Of a stretch of 64,000 nucleotides of DNA, positions 18,333 to 26,535 are shown piece by piece. This DNA comes from Pelagadaptatus sp034112445 (lineage in GTDB: Bacteria; Pseudomonadota; Gammaproteobacteria; Pseudomonadales; Cellvibrionaceae): assembly GCA_034112445.1 (NCBI GenBank), contig JAWUVI010000015.1, positions 1-64,000 of the forward strand, in the 5' to 3' direction. Both the position numbers and the translations under genes were made by a program. Below the pieces are notes generated by a model, which saw nothing but the letters and a program-made list of their open reading frames with translations, did no database searches and was not told the origin of the DNA. Numbering within the stretch: the first letter of the stretch is position 1; the number at the start of each line of letters is the position of its first letter.

Positions 18333-20846
18333 TTAATCCACCTGCGCATGTTCAGCTTTCGCATTCAAGCTTTGGAATATATTTTCCAATGCTCGCTCAA
18401 AAAATGGCTTAGAGCTGCCGGCTATAACCCGAGCTTTATGGGTAAGCATTGCTCTAGCAAGCTCAAGCCCAGACTTCATAGCCACTTTTTTTCCCATCTG
18501 ATCGACCAACATATAGTGCAGTGTTTTGGAGTTGTACCAAGCGACTTTTAAACGTTTACCGCCTTCAAATTCAAACCAAGTACCAAACTCGATCATTTTC
18601 AAATTTTCCACCATCCTCTGTTCTTCAGGGGTTGCCTTTGGCTCATTGGCTTTAGGTTTACCCGCTTTTTCAGCAGCCATACTTTCTAACTTATCTCGCA
18701 TTGGCGCAGGTGCCGGTTCGACTTTCTTGCTTTGTAACGCCATTTTTTGCAATGAAAATAATGCTTCAATTAGTTTTGTACTTTTGGCCTGATCATAACC
18801 AATGGTTTCAAATCCTGTTTCGAGCTCTGTATGAAGAAAATCGTGCAATTCCATTTGCCGAGCTTTTTCCGTACTTTTTTCTTTAGGCTTAATACTCCAC
18901 AACACGTCATCAACAACCTGATTCGCCCTCTTCCAGCTATCAGACTCTTCACCGTAGCGAAGCAATATAAACGCTAAATAATCAGACCATGGCTGCAATA
19001 AAAGCAACAAAACTGCAGAGGGAATATCCTGCCCATCCGTACGAGACCGAACTGCATCATTCACTCTGATTTTAACTTCTTTAAGCTTTTCTTCACCTTG
19101 TACTTTTTCTAGGGCGCGACGTTCCAGTAAGTCTTGGCGACGCGATATTTTTTTTGTATAGCCACTAAACTCCATTAACAATTCAGCAAAAATTCTGACA
19201 TCATTTTCAAACTCTTCTAGAATTTTTGACACTATGAGTTTTATTTTTTCATAAAACTCATACTCGTCCGAGCCGTCATTACCAACCCATTTCACGGCCG
19301 CTTCAGCCATACTATTAAGCAATAAGCGGGCAGGGTGATTCACCTGCTCAAAAAAGTCTTTGTCAATAAACGCTATTTTCAAAAATGGTGTGTGCAAATA
19401 GCTTAATAGCGCTTTTATAGAACTGGGCAAATTATCATCAGAAAGCATGTACTCAAATAACATACCGACCAAATCAATAATCTGCATATCCTCGGCATCA
19501 ACCGCCTGATCTTTATCCTCCGCCTCCTCTTTCAGCTGATTTCGCAACTGACTACCAACTTCAATAAATGACTGAGGCTTTATTTGATCAGCAGAAAATC
19601 CGAGTAAATCCTGTCCAGAAACACCCATAACCTGCCTCTGCAGGGTCTGAATGGCACCGACCAATTGATCATTATTGTAAAGCGTTACCTGGCGGCCTCC
19701 TGGCGCAGCAGCGCCGCCCGCAGCAGGAGCACCTGACGCCTGATTGCCTATAGAGGCACCTGATTGTGGCTGCCCACTTCCGGTACCGGCAGCGATCGAG
19801 CTTCCAGCAACAGAGCCGCCAATTGCTTGCTCCGACCCACCGATTTGAGCAGCCGAAGATACCACTCCACCAATGTGACCTTGCAGCACTTTAATAGCTG
19901 ACATGAGGCTGTTTTGATATTGGTCTGTAGGCAAGCTAGCATCTGGACTATCGATAAGACCAGTAGGAGCTGGATTTTCTAAACCTGAAAGAGTCTGAGG
20001 TGCGGCACCCACTTGACCTGAAGAAGCAGAATGACCTGTTTGACGGTAATGATTTGACTGGGGAGGCGGCGCTGGATTAGTTTCATCTGTCCAGCGATCA
20101 AATGGAATTTCTTCAACCTGAGCAACAGGAGGCGCATCATAACCTCCAGGCTTGTAACGTAGATTAGGTAAGAAACCTTGCTGTTTTAAATAGTCGTTAA
20201 CCTGAGCCAAAACCTCAGGTAGCTGAGCCAGAAAACCTTCCTCGAACGCCTTGTAGGCTACGATTTTTGTATTGGTATCAAATTCAACTCGAGCCATACT
20301 TTTTCGCAGTGCTTCACAATACTGTATTGGACTAACAGGGTTGCTGCTTTCGTCAACCTTTTTACCGCCGTTCAACACAGAAAACCGCTGATTCAGCTCC
20401 CATACAACTTCAGCATTATAGTTTTCTGAACGATGCGAAATAGAGGCTATCGCGATAGTTTCTTCAAGATCTTCATTCTCAACCAAAGACAGCATATCGC
20501 CTTCGTATTTTTCCTCGCCAGTATGGGTCGCAAGCTCACCTCTATTAAATTTAATAAAGCCTTCGCCTAAAAAACCGCTCAGATAATATTGAAGGTTTTC
20601 GGCATTTTGATGCAATATCCGCTGACGCTCATGGGACAAAGATTGATCTTGATTGGTTGACGCCGCCTCACAAAGCTCTGTCATTTGTTCGTCATAGAGC
20701 TTGAAAAACTTTGGAAACAGCTCACCAACAGCTGCTGTTGACAGCTTCTGACATTTTTTAAGGTGAGCAATGACCTTTTCATCTGTCAATGTACCCGCGA
20801 GCACTTCAGCGTCACGCCTTAAATCAGATTTGTTCGTATCGGTCAT
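18333..20846 (-). CDS. DUF1631 family protein
   Basis: This large soluble protein of 837 residues belongs to DUF1631. Residues 1-230 are helical. A low-complexity Gly/Ala/Ser/Gln-rich linker follows (about 250-390). A second helical part covers about 400-700, and the C-terminus carries the family signature GTWFEFEGGKRLKVAWYNS and KVAMKSGLELARAML. That C-terminal piece resembles a small beta-rich (PilZ-like) module, in my reading. The function of the family is unknown. Co-transcription with a PilZ gene points to c-di-GMP-linked regulation. It has its own upstream gap of 174 bases. Confidence 0.85.
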   Translation of the reverse strand: MTDTNKSDLRRDAEVLAGTLTDEKVIAHLKKCQKLSTAAVGELFPKFFKLYDEQMTELCEAASTNQDQSLSHERQRILHQNAENLQYYLSGFLGEGFIKFNRGELATHTGEEKYEGDMLSLVENEDLEETIAIASISHRSENYNAEVVWELNQRFSVLNGGKKVDESSNPVSPIQYCEALRKSMARVEFDTNTKIVAYKAFEEGFLAQLPEVLAQVNDYLKQQGFLPNLRYKPGGYDAPPVAQVEEIPFDRWTDETNPAPPPQSNHYRQTGHSASSGQVGAAPQTLSGLENPAPTGLIDSPDASLPTDQYQNSLMSAIKVLQGHIGGVVSSAAQIGGSEQAIGGSVAGSSIAAGTGSGQPQSGASIGNQASGAPAAGGAAAPGGRQVTLYNNDQLVGAIQTLQRQVMGVSGQDLLGFSADQIKPQSFIEVGSQLRNQLKEEAEDKDQAVDAEDMQIIDLVGMLFEYMLSDDNLPSSIKALLSYLHTPFLKIAFIDKDFFEQVNHPARLLLNSMAEAAVKWVGNDGSDEYEFYEKIKLIVSKILEEFENDVRIFAELLMEFSGYTKKISRRQDLLERRALEKVQGEEKLKEVKIRVNDAVRSRTDGQDIPSAVLLLLLQPWSDYLAFILLRYGEESDSWKRANQVVDDVLWSIKPKEKSTEKARQMELHDFLHTELETGFETIGYDQAKSTKLIEALFSLQKMALQSKKVEPAPAPMRDKLESMAAEKAGKPKANEPKATPEEQRMVENLKMIEFGTWFEFEGGKRLKVAWYNSKTLHYMLVDQMGKKVAMKSGLELARAMLTHKARVIAGSSKPFFERALENIFQSLNAKAEHAQVD

Positions 20847-21020
20847 ACAGTTCTTCGTCTATTTACTAAAAAATATGGAAACATCCAAAAGGGATATCAC
20901 AAAGTCTATCCTCTTGATAATAGCCAACAAAAGGATAAAGAGCATAACATTAGGTAAAACGCGAAGTCCGAACACTCATCCCAATAACCGCCCGCTTATC
21001 CCCATCAATATTGATAGCCA

Positions 21021-21488
21021 TCACTCTCCTGCAAGAAAGTATTCTAACTTAGCTTTGCAAGTCGAGCCTGTAGCACAATAACGCAACCCTAGACGCGCAA
21101 AATCTATCGCTTTCTGCATTGAGCCTAGACCAACATAAGCCTCCGTTATGGCCTGATAAAAATACCCGTAGCGCCTATTTATACGTAGACCACGCTCAGC
21201 CATATCAATTGCCTGCTGCCATGCGTTGAGCTCTAATAGCCTCTCCGTTTTATGCCGCATAACCTCAACAACTTCTGTATTTTTCGCATCTTGAGGTTCA
21301 AAAACAGGGACAGTAGAGGACAATTCATCAATCGGTGCACTTTGAATCTGTTGATCTGGATTCTTTTGATCCTGACTAATAGCTCCTGATCTCTGCCCGT
21401 CAGTTTGATAGACTGTCGACTGACAGCCTGAAAGTAATATCAATGCTAAGACTACCCATGCTGGTGACGGATGTTTTAGTAAATCCAT
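21021..21488 (-). CDS. TPR lipoprotein, likely LpoP-like activator of PBP1b
   Basis: From the ATG at 21488 this is a 155-residue lipoprotein. Its signal ends in the lipobox LLSGC, with the acylated Cys at about residue 22. A low-complexity linker follows, then TPR-type helices (about residues 80-150: LLELNAWQQAIDMAERGLRI, AITEAYVGLGSMQKAIDFAR). The start overlaps the end of the PBP1b gene by 13 bases, with GGTGA just upstream, so translation is coupled. In Pseudomonas a TPR lipoprotein encoded beside the PBP1b gene (LpoP) is the outer-membrane activator of PBP1b. This gene fits that role by position and layout. Confidence 0.82.
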   Translation of the reverse strand: MDLLKHPSPAWVVLALILLSGCQSTVYQTDGQRSGAISQDQKNPDQQIQSAPIDELSSTVPVFEPQDAKNTEVVEVMRHKTERLLELNAWQQAIDMAERGLRINRRYGYFYQAITEAYVGLGSMQKAIDFARLGLRYCATGSTCKAKLEYFLAGE

Positions 21489-23788
21489 TTTTTCACCCAG
21501 TGATAAATAGGATTCTGACGCCATTCACAGGTCGCCTGAAAATCAGGTAGATTACCACGAACAAAAGGCACTAATTTAGAGTTTTTACAATTCTCTCCAC
21601 TTAAGCCGCCTGAACGAGCATCGATCCAAACATACTCCATACCAGCAAAATGGGGTGTATCAAAACTGGCAGAAGACAAAACTGAAAACAGTTCACCCCA
21701 CACTTTTAGTGCACCACTACTTCCGGTTAAAGGCGTGGGGGCATTATCATCACGACCAACCCAAACAACCCCCACATGCTGCCCACTAAATCCAGCAAAC
21801 CAACTGTCGCGCTGATCGTTACTGGTTCCAGTTTTTCCCGCCACATTTAAGTCACTGTTGATTATTTTATACAATCCCCTGCCGGTGCCATCACGAACGA
21901 CAGACTGTAATGCGTATTGAATTAAACCAATAGTATCTGACTGAAAAAAGCTTTTTACGTTTAAGTTATAGCGACTCAAAACCTTGCCATCGGCATTTTC
22001 AACCGCACGAATACTGCGAAGCGGCACCCTAACACCATCATTAGCAAGCACATGATACAAGTCCGCCACTTGCAAAGTCGACATCTCCACGGCACCCAGC
22101 AACGTTGAGGGCACAATATAGTCTTCAACCTCCATACCCATTTCTTGCATTGTACGCGCCACATTATCCAATCCTACAGTCATACCCAATCGCGCTGTGG
22201 CCTGATTATAAGAGTGAGCTAATGCATCGACCAGCAACACATCACCATGGGATGTTCGATCAAAATTTCTTGGCTGCCATAAAGTACCGCTTGAACTTTG
22301 GACAGTGACAGTATTGTCTGAAATCTTACTCGCCAAATTCATTCCAGTAGACGCATCCAGAGCACTTAGATAAACCACAGGTTTAATCAAAGACCCGATG
22401 GGTCGATGCGCATCTAGAGCTCTATTAAAGCCCGCGAAAGAGGCGTTTCGATCACCGACCATGGCCTCCACTTCCCCTGATCCAACATCAACCAAAGTTA
22501 CCGCGCCTTGAAGTGAATTTTTCGGCTGCTTATAGCGAGCCTCAAGATCCATCAACGTTTTACTCAATGATTGTTCCGCTTGATATTGCGCACTCACAGA
22601 CAAGGTTGTAAATATTTTTAAACCTTCAGAGCTCAATGAATCCAGACTGTAGTCCTTCAACAACTGGCGCTTTACCAAATCAATAAACGCGGGATAAGCT
22701 CGCAAACTACGTTGACTCATATCAACAATACCCAACCCACTTTGCTTCGCCGATTGAGCCATAGCCATAGAGATTAATTCTTGCGCAAGCAGAATATCAA
22801 TCACGGTATTACGTCGAGCGAGAGCCCTTTCAGGATGTCGCCACGGATTGTAATAAGACGCCCCCTTAACAACACCCACCAACAAAGAGAGCTCTGCTAC
22901 CGACAGCTCACCCAAAGGACGCCGAAAATAATGCTGGGATGCCAACGCAAAACCATGGATTTGACGCGGCCCACTTTGCCCCAAATACACTTCGTTAATA
23001 TAGGTTTCTAATATTTCTGCCTTTGAATAATGAATTTCTAACAGCACAGCCATTATGGCTTCTGTTATCTTTCGCGAAAGATCACGGCGGTTGGTTAGAT
23101 AGAAGTTTTTAACCAGCTGCTGAGTTAGCGTGCTACCGCCTTGAACAATTCGACCAGCTTTTACATTAGCTATAACCGCCCTACCAATATCTTTTATCGA
23201 CACACCAAAATGATTAACAAACCTGCGATCCTCAACAGCAATAATCGCTTCTCCGAGTAACTTAGGTATGCCTTCCAACTGAACCAATTCTCGATCTTGC
23301 TGCAAGCGAGGGTAGATGCCACCAATAAGCGCAGGCTCAAGTCGAACCAAACTTACACCGCTATTAGAAGCGCTTTTTAGCTCCTGTACTTTATTGTCCT
23401 GTATGCGCACAATAAAATTCTGTGGCTTCTCAGTTTCACCATAGGCTGAAAAACCACGACTAAAAATCTCTACCCCTCCCCAAAAATAACGCACTTCTCC
23501 AGGCTTACGAACGCGCTTAACTTCTTGGTAATCCAAAGCCACCAATTCAAGTTTTAGCTCATCTAATGTTAATAACTGCCCTTCATACATTTCTAGGGGT
23601 TGCGCATAGACTTGCGCAGGAAGCTTCCATTTTCGACCATCAAAACGCTCACGAACCTGTACATCCAAATAGACAATCCATAACAAGATCGACACGCAAA
23701 CTAAAAGGCCGCTTACAACGACCCATTTTATCCATGCTGCGCGCTTAATTTTTTTCGTTCGTGATTTTGCTTTGCGTTTTTTATTCAT
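21476..23788 (-). CDS. mrcB: Penicillin-binding protein 1B (bifunctional)
   Basis: This is a 770-residue class A PBP in the inner membrane. A Lys/Arg-rich cytosolic tail leads to one membrane helix (about 21-43). A UB2H-like domain follows (about 60-150). The glycosyltransferase domain has EDRRFVNHFGVSIKDIGRA, GGSTLTQQLVKN and YINEVYLGQ. The transpeptidase domain carries SLIKP (the acylated Ser in SxxK), SYNQA (SxN) and KTGTSND (KTG). It polymerises and cross-links peptidoglycan. The UB2H region and the coupled lipoprotein gene support PBP1b rather than PBP1a. Confidence 0.96.
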   Translation of the reverse strand: MNKKRKAKSRTKKIKRAAWIKWVVVSGLLVCVSILLWIVYLDVQVRERFDGRKWKLPAQVYAQPLEMYEGQLLTLDELKLELVALDYQEVKRVRKPGEVRYFWGGVEIFSRGFSAYGETEKPQNFIVRIQDNKVQELKSASNSGVSLVRLEPALIGGIYPRLQQDRELVQLEGIPKLLGEAIIAVEDRRFVNHFGVSIKDIGRAVIANVKAGRIVQGGSTLTQQLVKNFYLTNRRDLSRKITEAIMAVLLEIHYSKAEILETYINEVYLGQSGPRQIHGFALASQHYFRRPLGELSVAELSLLVGVVKGASYYNPWRHPERALARRNTVIDILLAQELISMAMAQSAKQSGLGIVDMSQRSLRAYPAFIDLVKRQLLKDYSLDSLSSEGLKIFTTLSVSAQYQAEQSLSKTLMDLEARYKQPKNSLQGAVTLVDVGSGEVEAMVGDRNASFAGFNRALDAHRPIGSLIKPVVYLSALDASTGMNLASKISDNTVTVQSSSGTLWQPRNFDRTSHGDVLLVDALAHSYNQATARLGMTVGLDNVARTMQEMGMEVEDYIVPSTLLGAVEMSTLQVADLYHVLANDGVRVPLRSIRAVENADGKVLSRYNLNVKSFFQSDTIGLIQYALQSVVRDGTGRGLYKIINSDLNVAGKTGTSNDQRDSWFAGFSGQHVGVVWVGRDDNAPTPLTGSSGALKVWGELFSVLSSASFDTPHFAGMEYVWIDARSGGLSGENCKNSKLVPFVRGNLPDFQATCEWRQNPIYHWVKKWIY

Positions 23789-23904
23789 AATATTAAGTTT
23801 ACTGATTCAGACAAATCATAGCGAGACAGCAAGGAGGTTTATTCGAGAATAAATATTGCGCATAATACCCACCACATACAAACCCACACACAAAGAGATT
23901 CACC

Positions 23905-24900
23905 ATGACATATCACCTATATGGTATAGGCGCAGCATTAGTAGATACCGAGATTGAAGTTAGCGACCAAGACTTAACAACCATGGGCATAGATAAAGGT
24001 GTTATGACACTGGTTGACAGTACTCGCCAGCAAGAACTGCTTAATCATTTATCCAACCACTTGATCGCGTCAAAGCGAACCAGTGGTGGCTCTGCCGCCA
24101 ACACCATAATTGCCGCCAGCTACTTTGGCGCTCACACATTTTATTCCTGCAAAGTGGCGGATGACGAGAACGGTCATTTTTACCTAAATGATCTTAAACA
24201 GGCCGGCGTTGAATACCATCACGAAACCAAGCTGCAATCAGGCATTACCGGTAAATGCTTAGTCATGATTACTCCTGACGCTGAACGAACAATGAACACT
24301 AACTTAGGTATAAGCGAAACCGTATCAACGGCCGAGCTCCACCCTGAAGCCATTAGCTCATCACAGTTCGCCTACATTGAAGGATATTTGGTTTCCTCTA
24401 ACACAGGCCGTGCAGCCGCAATTGAATTACGCCAACAAGCCGAGAGCAATGGCGTTAAAACAGCACTAAGCCTTTCTGACCCTGCGATGGTGGAATTTTT
24501 CAGAGATGGACTGCAAGAAATGATTGGCGCCGGTGTCGACTTATTATTTTGCAATGAAGCCGAAGCCTTAGGCTATACACAAACCGACAACCTTGATGCA
24601 GCATCAACAGCACTGCAAAAAATAAGTAAGCAGTTTGCCATTACTTTGGGCAACAAAGGCGCATTATTATTTGATGGCAGCAACCATATTCAAATTGCAC
24701 CACAAGCTGCCCACGCAATTGATACAAACGGTGCAGGGGATATGTTTGCGGGCGCATTTTTATACGCAATAACCCACAACCATAATTTCACTACTGCTGG
24801 GAATCTGGCTTCTCACGCAGCAGCTCAAGTCGTATCTCAGTTTGGACCTAGATTGAAACCTGAACAGCATGGGGAGATTTTACGAAAGGTCATTGGCTAA
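23905..24900 (+). CDS. PfkB family sugar/nucleoside kinase, adenosine kinase-like
   Basis: The 331-residue protein has the PfkB fold. The first signature lies in RTSGGSAANTIIAASYFGA (about residues 55-73), and the catalytic motif is in DTNGAGDMFAGAFLYA, where Asp is the base. The N-terminus YGIGAALVDTEIEV and the overall layout match bacterial adenosine kinase-like proteins. Substrate choice within PfkB cannot be fixed by eye, so inosine-guanosine or sugar kinase remain possible. A good terminator follows at 24909. It is a single gene between divergent and convergent neighbours. Confidence 0.85.
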   Translation: MTYHLYGIGAALVDTEIEVSDQDLTTMGIDKGVMTLVDSTRQQELLNHLSNHLIASKRTSGGSAANTIIAASYFGAHTFYSCKVADDENGHFYLNDLKQAGVEYHHETKLQSGITGKCLVMITPDAERTMNTNLGISETVSTAELHPEAISSSQFAYIEGYLVSSNTGRAAAIELRQQAESNGVKTALSLSDPAMVEFFRDGLQEMIGAGVDLLFCNEAEALGYTQTDNLDAASTALQKISKQFAITLGNKGALLFDGSNHIQIAPQAAHAIDTNGAGDMFAGAFLYAITHNHNFTTAGNLASHAAAQVVSQFGPRLKPEQHGEILRKVIG

Positions 24901-24908
24901 TCATTCTC

Positions 24909-24965
24909 CCAACACACCCGCATACAGATCTCTGGGCGGGGGTGTTGGCCAGCTACAATTTTTAT
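24909..24965 (+). terminator. Terminator between the PfkB kinase gene and the DUF2333 gene
   Basis: A 13-base stem (24909-24921 with 24936-24948, one mismatch) has a 14-base loop. A T-rich run follows on the plus strand at 24959-24965, so it should stop the kinase transcript. It may also act on the convergent DUF2333 transcript. Confidence 0.8.
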
Positions 24966-24971
24966 TTAAAA

Positions 24972-26033
24972 CTAACCTTGTGACAAGAGTTCACGCAGAT
25001 CAATAATCGCCGCATTCGCACGCGAAATATAAGATGCCATGACCAGCGAATGATTCGCTAAAAAACCAAATCCGCTACCGTTTAAAACCATAGGACTGTA
25101 TATTTTTTCTTGTGTGGCTTCGAGCTCACGAATTATTTGCTGAACACTCACCCCCGCGTTTTTCTTAGCAAGCACATCCTCAAAATCAACCTCTATAGCT
25201 TTCAGAAAATGCAAAACGGCCCACGTACTTCCTCTTGCCTCATAAAACACATCATCAACTTCTAGCCATGGCGTTTTTACTTCAAGCTCAGCAGACGAAC
25301 GAGTTGATTGAGATGCACGCTCTTCATTAGCCAAATCTGTATTCAAACGTCTTTGGCCAACACTGGCACTTAAACGCTGCGACAAACTGCCTAATCGAGT
25401 TTCTACCGTACTAAGCCAGTAACGCAAATTATCCGCTCGAGCATAAAACTGGGCATTGTGATCATCTTTGTCTTGCAATCGCTCTAAGTAATCACTTAAA
25501 AACTTAACGCCTTCGCGGTACTCTGATTCTGACGCTGGTATCGCCCAACTGTCGTGATCAAAATTAAATCTCGACTCTGCCATAGCCAAGGATGTGTCTT
25601 CTGTAGATTGCGATTGCGAACGGCTAAAGGATTCGCGCATAGCCTTACTCATATCTCTAATTTGGATAAGGACACCATATTCCCAATTAGGCATATCATC
25701 CAACCAGATTCCAGGCGGCATAATGTCATTGGAAATGAACCCACCTTTTTTATTCAGTAACATTGAGCTGACATTAATTAAAGTTGCTGTTGTAGCCACC
25801 CCCCTCGCAGGAGATTTTCCGCCACTTTGGACCGCAGCCAAATCACGCACAGAAAAATCAGCCGGAGGCTTACTCCAATAAACCCCAAAACCGATAGCCG
25901 CAATCAGATATAGCACCATCGTAATCACGAATAATTTAATCATCCAGCCGCCACCTTGGTAGTCATCACGCCAATCATCCAGACGATCTTGAGCACTCAA
26001 TTTAAAACTTTCAAACGATCCACGAATACTCAT
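24972..26033 (-). CDS. DUF2333 family membrane protein
   Basis: From the ATG at 26033 the protein has 353 residues. The CAGGGG 10-15 bases upstream favours this start over an earlier one that would overlap the previous gene. A cytosolic N-terminus leads to one membrane helix (about residues 32-53, with VITMVLYLIAAIGFGVYW). The rest is helical and periplasmic. Conserved-looking stretches are PPGIWLDDMPNWEYGVL and ARGSTWAVLHFLKAIEVDF. The family is widespread in Pseudomonas-type bacteria with no known role. It follows the PCu(A)C gene after 22 bases. Confidence 0.83.
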   Translation of the reverse strand: MSIRGSFESFKLSAQDRLDDWRDDYQGGGWMIKLFVITMVLYLIAAIGFGVYWSKPPADFSVRDLAAVQSGGKSPARGVATTATLINVSSMLLNKKGGFISNDIMPPGIWLDDMPNWEYGVLIQIRDMSKAMRESFSRSQSQSTEDTSLAMAESRFNFDHDSWAIPASESEYREGVKFLSDYLERLQDKDDHNAQFYARADNLRYWLSTVETRLGSLSQRLSASVGQRRLNTDLANEERASQSTRSSAELEVKTPWLEVDDVFYEARGSTWAVLHFLKAIEVDFEDVLAKKNAGVSVQQIIRELEATQEKIYSPMVLNGSGFGFLANHSLVMASYISRANAAIIDLRELLSQG

Positions 26034-26055
26034 CTGGCAATAAACCCCTGTTAAT

Positions 26056-26514
26056 TTATTTTTGTTCAGGCAACACAACCGTTAACGATTGACTGTCATT
26101 AAAATTCAACCGAATCGTTAAATCACGCTGGCGTTCTATTAATGGCTTCACACCAAACACCATGATATGCAAACCGCCTGGTTTGAATTCTAATTGCTCC
26201 ATAGCATGCAGCGATAACCCAGATACCTTACGCATTTTCATTAATCCTGCTTCATGAAAATGCTGATGAAACTCAGCTTTTCTTGCCCACGACAAAGAAA
26301 TTCCATCCAACTGAAAATCAATAGGCGTGCTGTTATTCAACGTTAAATAAACAACCCCGACCGTTTGTCCAGGAAGCGGCTGACGCCACTCCACTTGAGT
26401 CGCTATCACTCCAGTTATGTCATTCAAATCTGTTGTGTTTTCAGCTTTTAAATTGGCGCTTACAAATAAACTAACAACCACCACAATATATTTAAAAAAA
26501 GTACTAGCAGACAT
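26056..26514 (-). CDS. PCu(A)C-type periplasmic copper chaperone
   Basis: The 152-residue protein has a signal peptide and the copper-binding pattern of the family. It has a His/Met cluster: AEFHQHFHEAGLMKMR, then LHIMVFGVKPL about twenty residues later, giving the H-M-HxM arrangement. Such proteins carry Cu(I) in the periplasm and help build the CuA site of cytochrome oxidase. No Sco or oxidase gene is nearby, so the target is not shown. It is between the LapD-like gene (21 bases upstream) and DUF2333, probably in one transcript. Confidence 0.85.
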   Translation of the reverse strand: MSASTFFKYIVVVVSLFVSANLKAENTTDLNDITGVIATQVEWRQPLPGQTVGVVYLTLNNSTPIDFQLDGISLSWARKAEFHQHFHEAGLMKMRKVSGLSLHAMEQLEFKPGGLHIMVFGVKPLIERQRDLTIRLNFNDSQSLTVVLPEQK

Positions 26515-26535
26515 AATTCACTTCACCTAAAAATC

